The position numbers and the translations under genes were made by a program. The notes under the pieces were generated by a model, which was not told where the DNA came from, did not search any database, and worked only from the letters and a program-made list of their open reading frames with translations. Positions 18,429 through 25,699 of a stretch of DNA of 64,000 nucleotides are shown in pieces; positions within the stretch are counted from its first letter, which is position 1; the number at the start of each line of letters is the position of its first letter. The stretch is from Lentzea waywayandensis (GTDB lineage Bacteria > Actinomycetota > Actinomycetes > Mycobacteriales > Pseudonocardiaceae): NCBI RefSeq assembly GCF_900115955.1, contig NZ_FOYL01000004.1, forward strand, positions 186,001-250,000. The letters run 5' to 3'.

Positions 18429-19192
18429 GGCTCCACCTCCGTGATCCGCTGCGTCCACCACACCCCTGCCGCCACGAACAACGCTCCCAGCGCCAGGAGG
18501 AACTGCCCCGCCACCGTGCTCGTGAGCACGTGGAACGGCTTCGCACCACTGAACTCGCCCAGCAGCACGCCGACCACCGGCAACACCGCCAGCACCGCCG
18601 CACTCGCCCGCGGCCCCGCCATCCGCGCGTGCACCTGCCGCGCGAACGCCGCCCGCTGATCGAGATCACGCCTCGTGGCGTCCAGAACCTCCGCCAGCGC
18701 CACACCGTGCTTCGCCGACACGTGCCACGCCTTGGCCAACTGGTCCACCGCCTTGCCGAGCAACGGCTGCCGCAACTCGCGCAACGTCCGTTCCACGTCA
18801 CCACCGAGCCTCGACGTGGCCGCCGCCGCTCTCAGCACCTCTTTCGCCGGCGCCGGGGTGTCCTCCGCCGCGCCTTCGGCCGCCTGGGCCGGGTGCGCAC
18901 CCGCTCGCAGCTCGTCGATCACGCCGCCCAGTCCGCTGCTCAGCGCTTCGGTCGCTCGCCGGAGTGCGGTGTTTCGCTTGTGCTGCTTGAAGATTCTCCG
19001 GCCCGTCGCTCCCAGCACGACACCGGCGACCAGTCCGCCGATGCCCGCCACGAGATAGGTGACCGTCGCCGCGGCCGCCACCCAGATGTACGGCGGCACA
19101 ACGATCTCCCTGTTGCACTGCGGTCTGAGCCTTCGGATCGGTCTGAGTTGCGGCCACACGATCAGCGCCGTCGCCAGCAGCAGAAGGCTCAC
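18425..19192 (-). CDS. tadB: Tad platform protein TadB-like (type II secretion F domain)
   Basis: The protein has about 255 residues. Two N-terminal helices (SLLLLATALIVW and VAAAATVTYLVAGIGGLVAG) and two C-terminal helices flank a GspF cytoplasmic domain containing LSSGLGGVIDELRAGAHP and LAKAWHVSAKHGVALAEVL. The second of two adjacent GTG codons (19192) forms a GTGA overlap with the tadA stop and follows GAAGGAG. The first, at 19195, is an alternative. It partners TadC and matches Rv3658c by position. Confidence 0.87.
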   Translation of the reverse strand: MSLLLLATALIVWPQLRPIRRLRPQCNREIVVPPYIWVAAAATVTYLVAGIGGLVAGVVLGATGRRIFKQHKRNTALRRATEALSSGLGGVIDELRAGAHPAQAAEGAAEDTPAPAKEVLRAAAATSRLGGDVERTLRELRQPLLGKAVDQLAKAWHVSAKHGVALAEVLDATRRDLDQRAAFARQVHARMAGPRASAAVLAVLPVVGVLLGEFSGAKPFHVLTSTVAGQFLLALGALFVAAGVWWTQRITEVEP

Positions 19193-20298
19193 CACGGCAA
19201 CTCCTTCTCGTACCACCCGTGCTCACGCGTCCAAACAGGACGGACTGCGAGCCCGTCGTTCCGCTCGAACACACCGATCTCGTTGAGGTACCGGGAGTTG
19301 TTGTCCCGCTTCATGTGCAACACGATCCGCACCGCCGCCGCCACCTGACTGTGCAGCGCCTGCGGCGAGAGCCCACCCAAGGCACCGAGAGCTTCCAACC
19401 GCGCGGGCACCTCGGCCGGCGAGTTGGCGTGCAACGTCCCAGCGCCACCTTCGTGCCCGGTGTTCAACGAGGTGAGCAACTCCCGCACCTCGGCCCCGCG
19501 CACCTCCCCGACCACGATCCGGTCGGGCCGCATCCGCAGCGCCTCCCGCACCAACTCCCGCGTGGTGACCTCGCCCGCACCCTCAACGTTCGCCGGCCGC
19601 GCGGTGAGCCGCACGAACTGCGGATGGTCGGGATTCAGCTCGCCGGCGTCCTCCACGCACACGATGCGTTCGGTCGGCGAGACGCAGCCCAGCAACGCCG
19701 ACAACAACGACGTCTTGCCCGACCCGGTACCACCGATCACGAGAAACGCCATGCGCCTGCGGACGATCGTCCGCAACGTCTCCGCGATCTCGGCGTCGAA
19801 CGTGCCGAGCTCTTGCAGCGCTTGCAGGTCGTGCGTCGCCGGTCTGAGGATCCGCAAGGAAAGACAGGTGCTGTCCGCGATGGGCGGCAACACGGCGTGC
19901 AGCCTGACCCCGCTACCCGGCAACCACCCGTCGACGCACGGCGAGGCATCGTCGAGCCGCCTGCCCGCGGCGACCGCAAGGCGTTGCGCGAGACGCCGGA
20001 CCGCGTCCTCGTCGGGGAACGTGATCGTGGTGCGGTGCAGGCCCGTAGTGCCGTCGACCCAGACCTGATCGGGCGCGGTGACCAGGACGTCGGTGGTGCC
20101 GGGGTCGGCGAGCAGCGGGTCGAGCGGTCCGGCGCCGCTGAACTCCTGGCGGAGAACCTGGAGGGCTTCGAGGACGTCGGAGTCGGCCAGGACGCCACCC
20201 GCTTCGGAGCGGACCGCGTGGGCCACGACGGCCGCGGTCATCTCCATGTCGGCGCCGGCCAGGCGATGGCGGACCCGGTCGATCAAGGCGGAGGTCAT
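19189..20298 (-). CDS. tadA: Tad/Flp pilus assembly ATPase TadA (CpaF)
   Basis: Secretion ATPase of 369 residues that powers pilin assembly. Walker A is GGTGSGKTSLL (about residue 190), the Asp box is VCVEDAGELNP, Walker B is RPDRIVVGEVRGAE, and the His box is NTGHEGGAGTLHANSP. The N-terminal domain has the CpaF element GPLDPLLADPGTTDVLV. The ATG at 20298 was chosen because it overlaps the stop of the upstream micro-ORF (ATGA) and has GAGG 8 nt upstream. The GTG at 20307 is possible. It matches Rv3659c. Confidence 0.93.
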   Translation of the reverse strand: MTSALIDRVRHRLAGADMEMTAAVVAHAVRSEAGGVLADSDVLEALQVLRQEFSGAGPLDPLLADPGTTDVLVTAPDQVWVDGTTGLHRTTITFPDEDAVRRLAQRLAVAAGRRLDDASPCVDGWLPGSGVRLHAVLPPIADSTCLSLRILRPATHDLQALQELGTFDAEIAETLRTIVRRRMAFLVIGGTGSGKTSLLSALLGCVSPTERIVCVEDAGELNPDHPQFVRLTARPANVEGAGEVTTRELVREALRMRPDRIVVGEVRGAEVRELLTSLNTGHEGGAGTLHANSPAEVPARLEALGALGGLSPQALHSQVAAAVRIVLHMKRDNNSRYLNEIGVFERNDGLAVRPVWTREHGWYEKELPW

Positions 20299-20543
20299 GT
20301 CACGCACCTCGCGGGCTCGGCACGCCGTGTCCCGTGCGAGGGCTGGGCGGCGGTCGGGTCGCAGTTTCGGGAACTGGGCACGACGGTCACGGCTCGCTCC
20401 TCGACTGCTCGGGCTGGACAGCTGCCACCTCGGGAGGGCGCGGCGGCGGGCGGGTCGCAGCTTCGGGAACTGGGCACGACGATCACGGCTCGCTCCTCAC
20501 GCACTCGGAACGCTGCGCCGCGCAGGCTCTGGACATCGGTCAC
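20295..20543 (-). CDS. Micro-ORF 5 between ssd and tadA, with an internal repeat
   Basis: The 82-codon ORF starts at GTG 20543, which overlaps the stop of micro-ORF 4 (GTGA), and its own TGA overlaps the tadA ATG (ATGA). AGGAG lies 7 nt before the start. The product has two copies of a unit reading EERAVxVVPSSRxCDPxAA, and the same PSSRSCD element occurs in micro-ORF 4. It is basic, cysteine-containing, with no membrane segment. Rare-type codons (CGA, AGT, GCA) are more frequent than in its neighbours. It may be a real small protein, or a translated repeat that couples translation into tadA. Confidence 0.45.
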   Translation of the reverse strand: MTDVQSLRGAAFRVREERAVIVVPSSRSCDPPAAAPSRGGSCPARAVEERAVTVVPSSRNCDPTAAQPSHGTRRAEPARCVT

Positions 20544-20630
20544 GGCTCGCTCCTCGCCTGCTCGGGCTGGACGGCTGTCACGTCGGGAGCGGGCGCGGCG
20601 GCGGTCGAGTCGCAGCTTCGGGAACTGGGC
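20358..20630 (-). repeat. Three dispersed copies of a 22-bp core and of a SD-GTG cassette
   Basis: A 22-bp core (plus-strand start GTCGCAG, end AACTGGGC, one variable base) occurs at 20358-20379, 20454-20475 and 20609-20630. A 15-bp cassette that reads GAGGAGCGAGCCGTG on the minus strand, a ribosome-binding site with start codon, occurs at 20388-20402, 20484-20498 and 20541-20555. The copies lie within micro-ORFs 4 and 5 and probably arose by local duplication. Confidence 0.75.
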
Positions 20631-20644
20631 GCGGTGGCGGTCAT
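20540..20644 (-). CDS. Micro-ORF 4 between ssd and tadA (34 residues)
   Basis: The ATG at 20644 overlaps the stop of micro-ORF 3 (ATGA). A clear GGAGG lies 7 nt upstream. The product begins MTATAPSSRSCDSTAAAP and is rich in Ala, Pro and Ser with a single cysteine. PSSRSCD recurs twice in micro-ORF 5. The TGA overlaps the next GTG (GTGA). 30 of 34 codons end in G or C, as in genuine genes of this genome. No family is recognised. Confidence 0.5.
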   Translation of the reverse strand: MTATAPSSRSCDSTAAAPAPDVTAVQPEQARSEP

Positions 20645-20742
20645 GTCGCGGCCTCCGGGCGGCGGGCGTGGCGGCCGTAGGTGATCTCGCGGCCGGTCAG
20701 GCGGAGCCACGTTTCCTGGCACCAGATGAGGAAGCGGTTCAC
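20641..20742 (-). CDS. Micro-ORF 3 between ssd and tadA (33 residues)
   Basis: The GTG at 20742 overlaps the stop of micro-ORF 2 (GTGA) and is preceded by AAGGAG at 8 nt. The product starts VNRFLIWCQETWLRLTG and ends YGRHARRPEAAT. It is basic, with two Trp and one Cys. 31 of 33 codons end in G or C. It shares V-x-R-x-x-I-x-C at the start and a later YGR with micro-ORF 2, so the two may be paralogues. No family is recognised. Confidence 0.55.
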   Translation of the reverse strand: MNRFLIWCQETWLRLTGREITYGRHARRPEAAT

Positions 20743-20846
20743 TTCGGCTGCTCCTTGTCGTCCTTGAAGATGAAGCGGGGTGGGTAGAGGCGGCCGTAGA
20801 CGACGAGGTTGCGCAGCATCCGGCACAGGATGCGGAGGCGGATCAC
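20739..20846 (-). CDS. Micro-ORF 2 between ssd and tadA (35 residues)
   Basis: The GTG at 20846 overlaps the stop of micro-ORF 1 (GTGA), with AAAGGA 9 nt upstream. The product starts VIRLRILCRMLRNLVVYG and ends FKDDKEQPK: a basic, possibly amphipathic helix with one cysteine and then a charged tail. 34 of 35 codons end in G or C, which strongly suggests selection for coding. The stop overlaps the next GTG. No family is recognised. Confidence 0.6.
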   Translation of the reverse strand: MIRLRILCRMLRNLVVYGRLYPPRFIFKDDKEQPK

Positions 20847-21139
20847 GGCTGGAGTTCCTTTCGTGCGAAGGGATCTCGTGGCGGAGGAGAGGGGACGTGC
20901 CGGGCAGACGCTCCTGCCTGCCGCGGAACTCCTTCCGCGGCAGGGAAGTGACCAGGACGCCGCAGTGGTGAGGCCTCGCCTTGTCCGCCGCGGAAGACCG
21001 GAACGCAACCGCAGCCGAGTCGGTCGGTCGACGCGGCTTCCACGTCGCCCGACGAAAGCGCGGCGTACTCGGCCTCGTCTGCCATCGCAGCCTCGGCCGC
21101 TCCGGGCTCGGCCACCTCCGCGGCTGGCAGGCCGGTCAT
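20843..21139 (-). CDS. Micro-ORF 1 directly after ssd (98 residues)
   Basis: The ATG at 21139 overlaps the ssd stop codon (ATGA). The product begins MTGLPAAEVAEPGAAEAAM, acidic and alanine-rich. It has a central Cys pair (LGCGCVPVF) and ends Pro/Arg-rich (SPPPRDPFARKELQP). There is no signal peptide or membrane helix. Third-position GC is high in the first half and lower in the second half, where a 12-bp hairpin is embedded. The stop overlaps the start of micro-ORF 2. No family is recognised. Confidence 0.5.
   Translation of the reverse strand: MTGLPAAEVAEPGAAEAAMADEAEYAALSSGDVEAASTDRLGCGCVPVFRGGQGEASPLRRPGHFPAAEGVPRQAGASARHVPSPPPRDPFARKELQP
20917..20944 (-). promoter_or_regulatory. Perfect 12-bp stem with a GGAG tetraloop inside the Tad operon
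   Basis: CCTGCCGCGGAA (20917-20928) and TTCCGCGGCAGG (20933-20944) form a perfect stem. In the minus-strand transcript the four-base loop reads GGAG. It lies inside micro-ORF 1, between ssd and tadA. It could be an mRNA processing, stabilising or attenuation element that sets different expression of ssd and the pilus genes. Confidence 0.5.
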
Positions 21140-22170
21140 GGGCGCAGCTCCTTCAGCACCACGCGGGCCGCCGTGGCGAGCGGGCCCTTGGGGTTGTGGG
21201 GGAAGCGGCCCCGTTCCAGCACCTCGGCCAGGCCCGGCTCGGCTCGCATCGAGGTCAGCAGCGGGATGCCGATCACCTCGGCCATCTCGGCGGGCTGGAG
21301 GTTGCCGGGGGACGGGCCGCGGACCACCAGGCGGAGGTTGCGGCCGTGCGTCAGCAGGCGGGAGGCGACTCGGCCGGCGGCCGCGGTGGCGCGGACTTCG
21401 GCTGGTACCACCAGGATCGTCAGGTCCGTGCGGTCCAGGGCCGCGGAGGCGGAGGCCGTGGGGAAGCGCGGCAGGTCGCAGATGACGGTGCAGCCCGCTC
21501 GGCGGCCCGCGTCGAGGACTGCCGCCACGGCTGCCGGTTCCGGATCTGGGGCCGCTCGGTCGCAGGCCAGGACGCTCAGGTTGCCCGAGGTGGGCAGGGC
21601 CGCTCGCAGGGCCGACATCGGCACTCTGCCGCCGGTGGCGTGCACGCCCGGCCAGCGGGCGCCCTTGTCGGACTCGGTGCCCAGGGCCAGGTCTATGCCG
21701 CCGCCCAGTGGGTCGCAGTCGACGAGCATCGCCTCGCCGCCGGACTCCACCGCCTCGCGGCCGCAGGCTATGGCCAGGGTGGAGGCTCCGGCGCCTCCTC
21801 TGCCGCCGATGAACGACACCACCCGGCCGCGGTCCGAGGGCGGGCCCTCGCCCAGGTCGGTCAGGGCCGTCACCAGGGAGCGGCCTTCCACCGGGAGTTC
21901 GAGGACGCCGTCCACGCCCAGGGCGACCGCGGGGGCCCAGGGCGGGTCGCCGCCGTGGACGACCAGGACGCCGGTGCGGCGGGGGAAGCCCGCGTCCAGG
22001 CAGGCCGAGACCGCGGCGGGATCCAGCAGGACCAGAGGCGCGCTGTGCCATTGCGAGCGCAGCGACGTGACGTCGGGGGCGCAGGAGAGCGGGCAGTCGG
22101 CCGCGGCGGCCACCCGGAGGACCTCGTCGAGGAGGTCCTGGTCCGTGAGCAGGGCGATGGGGTGGGTCAT
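21136..22170 (-). CDS. ssd: CpaE/Ssd-like septum-site or pilus-localisation ATPase, Rv3660c-like
   Basis: The protein has 344 residues. An N-terminal receiver-like domain (PIALLTDQDLLDEVLRVA) precedes a MinD/ParA-type P-loop domain. The deviant Walker A is FIGGRGGAGASTLAIA, with Ala-Ser where Lys-Thr is usual, as also seen in CpaE-type proteins. The segment LVDCDPLGGGIDLALG follows. It heads the Tad operon, where CpaE homologues place the pilus machinery; in M. tuberculosis Ssd (Rv3660c) affects septum formation. The start is ATG 22170, and the stop overlaps micro-ORF 1. Confidence 0.88.
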   Translation of the reverse strand: MTHPIALLTDQDLLDEVLRVAAAADCPLSCAPDVTSLRSQWHSAPLVLLDPAAVSACLDAGFPRRTGVLVVHGGDPPWAPAVALGVDGVLELPVEGRSLVTALTDLGEGPPSDRGRVVSFIGGRGGAGASTLAIACGREAVESGGEAMLVDCDPLGGGIDLALGTESDKGARWPGVHATGGRVPMSALRAALPTSGNLSVLACDRAAPDPEPAAVAAVLDAGRRAGCTVICDLPRFPTASASAALDRTDLTILVVPAEVRATAAAGRVASRLLTHGRNLRLVVRGPSPGNLQPAEMAEVIGIPLLTSMRAEPGLAEVLERGRFPHNPKGPLATAARVVLKELRP

Positions 22171-22216
22171 GGGATCAACGGTGGTCAGTCGTGAGGAACG
22201 ACACAACGGGCGTAGA

Positions 22217-22228
22217 TCCACATGTGGA
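22217..22228. promoter_or_regulatory. 12-bp perfect palindrome upstream of ssd
   Basis: TCCACATGTGGA lies 47 bp upstream of the ssd start in the divergent ssd/HAD intergenic region. It is a possible operator for a dimeric regulator of the Tad operon. The protein is unknown. Confidence 0.35.
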
Positions 22229-22377
22229 CAGATCAGCGGCTGTGGACAAGTCGCGATCTTGGAAGCCCTGCAGGGCTGGAACTGTCGGACCCGTGTGCGA
22301 CGCTGGAGGGTTGGGCGCACGAGCCTCGGGCAAGGGCCGCAGAGGTCCAGTCACACCCGCACGGAATCGGGGTCCGG

Positions 22378-22469
22378 ATATGGGACGACCCCCGCCAGGG
22401 GGGAGGGACGGGGGTCGTCAATGGTTCAGTCCCGGGGGGTCGGACTGAACCCGTCCGTCGAACCGGACT
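22378..22469 (-). ncRNA. 6C RNA (B11-type small RNA)
   Basis: On the minus strand two hairpins follow each other. The first has the 9-bp stem GTTCAGTCC/GGACTGAAC with loop GACCCCCCG (22424-22450). The second has the 11-bp stem GACGACCCCCG/CGGGGGTCGTC with a 14-nt loop containing six C residues (22384-22419). Two stem-loops with six-C loops define the 6C RNA family of actinobacteria. The location between the Rv3660c and Rv3661 counterparts is exactly that of B11 in M. tuberculosis (about 93 nt), and the strand agrees. A -10-like TACAGT (22480-22475) would start the RNA near 22469. Both ends are estimates. B11 is known to affect cell division and secretion genes by base pairing through the C-rich loops. 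Confidence 0.88.
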
Positions 22470-22618
22470 CACCTACTGTATCCCCATGCGCCAGTGCCGC
22501 GCGCAACTTCCGCAACAGCTGCGGGCCAAGTTTCGGTAACCGTGCAGCACAACGGTTTCGTACACGAACGAAATGCCGCCCGAACGGCCTACTGACGAGT
22601 ACACCTAAGCTGAGGTAC

Positions 22619-23413
22619 ATGAGCCGGATCGCCGCCTTCTTCGACCTCGACAAGACCGTGATCGCGAAGTCGAGCACGCTGGCGTTCAGCCGCCCCTTCT
22701 TCCAGGAGGGGCTGATCAACCGCCGCGCGGTGCTGAAGAGCGCATATGCGCAGTTCGTGTTCATGCTCGCCGGCGCGGACGCGGATCAGATGGACCGCAT
22801 GCGGGCGCACATCACGGCGCTCGCCGCCGGTTGGGACGTCGAGCAGATCCGCAGCATCGTCAGCGAGACGCTGCACGACATCGTCGATCCACTTGTCTAC
22901 AAAGAAGCGACGCAGTTGATCGCCGACCACAAGGCGGAGGGTCACGACGTCGTCATCGTCAGCGCCTCCGGGGAGGAACTGGTCGCCCCCATCGCCCAGA
23001 TGATCGGGGCGGACTACAGCGTCGGCACGAAGATGGTGATCCTCGACGGCCGCTACACCGGCGACGTCGACTTCTACTGCGCCGCCGACAACAAGGCGGT
23101 CGCGATCAAGCAGCTGGCCGCCGAGCACGGCTACGACCTCTCGAAGAGCTACGCCTACTCGGACAGCGTCACGGACCTGCCGATGCTGGAGGTCGTCGGC
23201 CACCCGACGGTCGTGAACCCGGACCGGGGCCTGCGCCGCATCGCCGTCGAGAAGGACTGGCCGGTGCAGCAGTTCGTCGACCCGGTGAGCCTGCGCTCCC
23301 GCATCCCCACCCCGTCGGGCAAGGCGGTCGCGGTCACGGCCATCAGTCTCGGCGCCGTCGCGGCGGCCGGCGCGGCCTGGTACGGCCTGCGCCGCAAGCG
23401 GAACCGCGACTGA
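22619..23413 (+). CDS. HAD-superfamily SerB-like phosphatase, Rv3661-like
   Basis: The protein has 264 residues. The HAD nucleophile motif is AFFDLDKTVIAKSS (the first Asp of DLDKT at about residue 9). Motif II is VIVSASGEELVAP, followed by KAVAIKQLAAEHG and YSDSVTDLPMLEVVGHP, the metal-binding motif. This is the phosphoserine-phosphatase-like subfamily. The C-terminus has a hydrophobic helix (AVTAISLGAVAAAGAAW) and a basic tail, so the enzyme may be membrane-tethered. It sits between two small RNAs, as Rv3661 does. The substrate is not known. Confidence 0.88.
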   Translation: MSRIAAFFDLDKTVIAKSSTLAFSRPFFQEGLINRRAVLKSAYAQFVFMLAGADADQMDRMRAHITALAAGWDVEQIRSIVSETLHDIVDPLVYKEATQLIADHKAEGHDVVIVSASGEELVAPIAQMIGADYSVGTKMVILDGRYTGDVDFYCAADNKAVAIKQLAAEHGYDLSKSYAYSDSVTDLPMLEVVGHPTVVNPDRGLRRIAVEKDWPVQQFVDPVSLRSRIPTPSGKAVAVTAISLGAVAAAGAAWYGLRRKRNRD

Positions 23414-23613
23414 AGTCAAGCCCGCGCGGAACAAAGTCACCGAAGGTGGCGGGTACTGGCGAGTAGCGGCAACGCCCCGCGCACGTGGTGCCCGCGTGAG
23501 TGCACGACAACGCCCTGGCAGCGGTACCCGAATGCGAACAGAACCTCACAAATCCAAGAACGCCAGTACTTTCACTACTGAACGTGGCTTGAACGGTGCA
23601 CCCGTCCGAGCCC

Positions 23614-23642
23614 TTGCTGTGACCGGGCCCACGCACTTAAAT
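23614..23642 (+). promoter_or_regulatory. Sigma-A-like promoter of the Ms1-like RNA
   Basis: TTGCTG (23614-23619), a 17-bp spacer, and TTAAAT (23637-23642). The predicted transcription start is near 23649. This is the best -10/-35 pair in an otherwise GC-rich intergenic region. Confidence 0.6.
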
Positions 23643-23648
23643 GGGTGG

Positions 23649-23890
23649 TGCGGACCTCGGGTCGGCCAGGGACCAGACGAAGAGAAGTCAGGATCCACCC
23701 CGGCCAAGCTCCGTGCGCGGACTTCGAGTACCCACGCGCAGCACGCCGCGGGAGGCTTGTCGTCTAGGGCCTGCGTACCGGGACGCCGGACGCCGAGGCC
23801 AGGGTTGTACGACTGGAGTTGCACGCTTGGTAACTCGCAAGCCCGCGCTGAAGACGGGGCACCCTTTCGAGGGTGCCCCGTCTGCTTGTT
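23649..23890 (+). ncRNA. Ms1-like small RNA (MTS2823 counterpart), predicted
   Basis: The 594-bp space between the HAD gene and nagZ has no plausible protein gene. It does have a promoter at 23614-23642 and a near-perfect terminator at 23853-23890, giving a transcript of about 240 nt. In mycobacteria this position, directly after Rv3661 on the same strand, holds Ms1/MTS2823, an abundant stationary-phase RNA of about 300 nt that binds RNA polymerase core. Pairing elements are visible, for example CCTCGG near the 5' end with CCGAGG further on, and GCTTG/CAAGC near 23825-23842. Identity rests on position and transcript signals; primary sequence similarity was not tested. Confidence 0.65.
23853..23890 (+). 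terminator. Intrinsic terminator of the Ms1-like RNA
   Basis: GACGGGGCACCC and GGGTGCCCCGTC form a perfect 12-bp stem around TTTCGA, followed by TGCTTGTT. Confidence 0.85.
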
Positions 23891-24007
23891 AGGCCAAATT
23901 TTGCCGTCGAACGGCAGAATGTCCGCCCGTTGACCCACCACGCAGCCGTGAGTAACTTGCGAAATACGTCAGTTACCTGTGGGAACATCACCGGGAGGCA
24001 CGGACAA

Positions 24008-25699
24008 GTGCGGAAGTTCGCCGCGTTGACGCTGGTCACAGCCATGGTCGCCCTCACGCCGGTGGCGAGAGCGGACGCCTCCGTGACCACGCTGCGCGGG
24101 ATGTCGCTGGAACAGAAGGTCGGCCAGCTCTTCGTCACGTACGTCAACGGCCAGGCCGCCGACGTCCCGCACCCCAAGAACCAGACCGACTTCGGAGTGG
24201 CGACGGCCGCGGAGATGGTGCGCAAGTACCAGCCGGGCGGCGTCATCTACTTCAACAACTCGAGCCGCGACAACATCGACACCCCCAAGCAGATCGCGCA
24301 GCTCTCCAACGGCCTGCAGAAGGCCAGCCGGATCCCCCTGCTCATCTCGACCGACCAGGAGATGGGTCTCGTCACGCGCATCGGCCCGCCGGCCACCCAG
24401 TTGCCGGGCAACATGGCCCTCGGCGCCGGCCGCAGCACGAAGGACGCCGAAGAGGCCGCGCGCATCACCGGCCAAGAGCTCCGCGCGATGGGCATCAACC
24501 AGAACTTCGCCCCGGACGCCGACGTCAACTCCAACCCGGCGAACCCGATCATCGGCGTGCGGAGCTTCAGCAGCGACCCGAAGCTCGCAGCTGACATGGT
24601 CGGGGCGCAGGTCCAGGGCTACGAGGGGCGCCGCTGGTTCGACCTGAGCTCGGTCACCTCGACCGCCAAGCACTTCCCCGGCCACGGCGACACGTCCGAG
24701 GACAGCCACACCGCCCTGCCGGTCTCGAACCGCAGCCTCGACCAGTGGCGCCAGATCGACGCGCCGCCGTTCAAGGCCGCCATCGCCGCCAAGATCGACT
24801 CGATCATGACCGCGCACATCCAGGTGCCGCAGATCGACCCGTCCGGCAACCCGGCCACGCTCAGCCCGAAGATCATCACCGGCCTGTTGCGCGACGAGCT
24901 GAAGTACGACGGCGTCGTCATCACCGACTCGCTGGAGATGGCGGGCGTCCGCAAGCTCCACTCCGACGCCGAGATCCCGGTGCTGGCCATCAAGGCGGGC
25001 GTCGACCAGCTGCTGATGCCGCCGAACCTCGGTCTCGCGATCGACAGCGTCATCAAGGCCGTCCGCAGCGGTGAGATCACCGAGCAGCGCATCGACCAGA
25101 GCGTCCTGCGCATCCTGAAGATGAAGCTCCTGCGCGGCGTCATGCTCACCGCCGAGGTCGACGAGAACAAGGTCGACCAGGTCGTCGGCTCCAACACCCA
25201 GAGCGCCCAGGCCATCGCCGACCGCACCATCACGGTCGTCCGCAACGACGCTCAGGCGATCCCCCTGAACGCCACCGCTCCCCTGGTCGTCGGCACCAGC
25301 GACGGCCCGGCCTCGGCCCTGGCAACGCGACTCAAGGGCACCAAGGTCGTCACCGCGACGAGCCCCACCCCGGCACAGATCCAGCAGGCACTCACAGCAG
25401 CGGCGAACGCCGACAAGATCGTCGTGCTGACCAACAACGCGAGCACCAGGCCGGCTCAGGTCGACCTGATCAACCAGCTCGTCGCCACCGGCAAACCGGT
25501 CATCGCGGCCGCCACCGGCAACCCGTACGACGTCGCCCACAGCAACGCCAAGACGTGGCTCGCCACCTACTCGACCACGACGGTCTCGATGGAGGCGCTG
25601 GCCAGGATCCTGCTCGGCGAGGCCAAGCCGCAGGGCAAGCTCCCGGTCGACGTGCCCGGCCCGACCCCCTACCCGTTCGGACACGGAGTGACCTGGTGA
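24008..25699 (+). CDS. nagZ: Exported glycoside hydrolase family 3 beta-N-acetylglucosaminidase (NagZ type)
   Basis: The protein has about 563 residues and removes terminal GlcNAc from peptidoglycan fragments. The signal peptide begins VRKFAALTLVTAMVALTPVARA. The GH3 domain has LLISTDQEMG, the catalytic loop KHFPGHGDTSEDSHTALP (about residue 221, with the His/Asp dyad of NagZ enzymes) and the nucleophile Asp in VVITDSLEMAG (about 305). A second C-terminal domain is present, as in Bacillus NagZ (YbbD), and unlike the one-domain enzymes of Gram-negatives. GTG 24008 follows GGGAGG. The stop overlaps namZ (GTGA). The gene order nagZ-namZ-amlE-like echoes the Bacillus muropeptide recovery operon. 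Confidence 0.93.
   Translation: MRKFAALTLVTAMVALTPVARADASVTTLRGMSLEQKVGQLFVTYVNGQAADVPHPKNQTDFGVATAAEMVRKYQPGGVIYFNNSSRDNIDTPKQIAQLSNGLQKASRIPLLISTDQEMGLVTRIGPPATQLPGNMALGAGRSTKDAEEAARITGQELRAMGINQNFAPDADVNSNPANPIIGVRSFSSDPKLAADMVGAQVQGYEGRRWFDLSSVTSTAKHFPGHGDTSEDSHTALPVSNRSLDQWRQIDAPPFKAAIAAKIDSIMTAHIQVPQIDPSGNPATLSPKIITGLLRDELKYDGVVITDSLEMAGVRKLHSDAEIPVLAIKAGVDQLLMPPNLGLAIDSVIKAVRSGEITEQRIDQSVLRILKMKLLRGVMLTAEVDENKVDQVVGSNTQSAQAIADRTITVVRNDAQAIPLNATAPLVVGTSDGPASALATRLKGTKVVTATSPTPAQIQQALTAAANADKIVVLTNNASTRPAQVDLINQLVATGKPVIAAATGNPYDVAHSNAKTWLATYSTTTVSMEALARILLGEAKPQGKLPVDVPGPTPYPFGHGVTW

Noticed and set aside
23414..23613. Small protein or tRNA between the HAD gene and the Ms1-like RNA
   Set aside because: No cloverleaf and no ORF with a ribosome-binding site was found.
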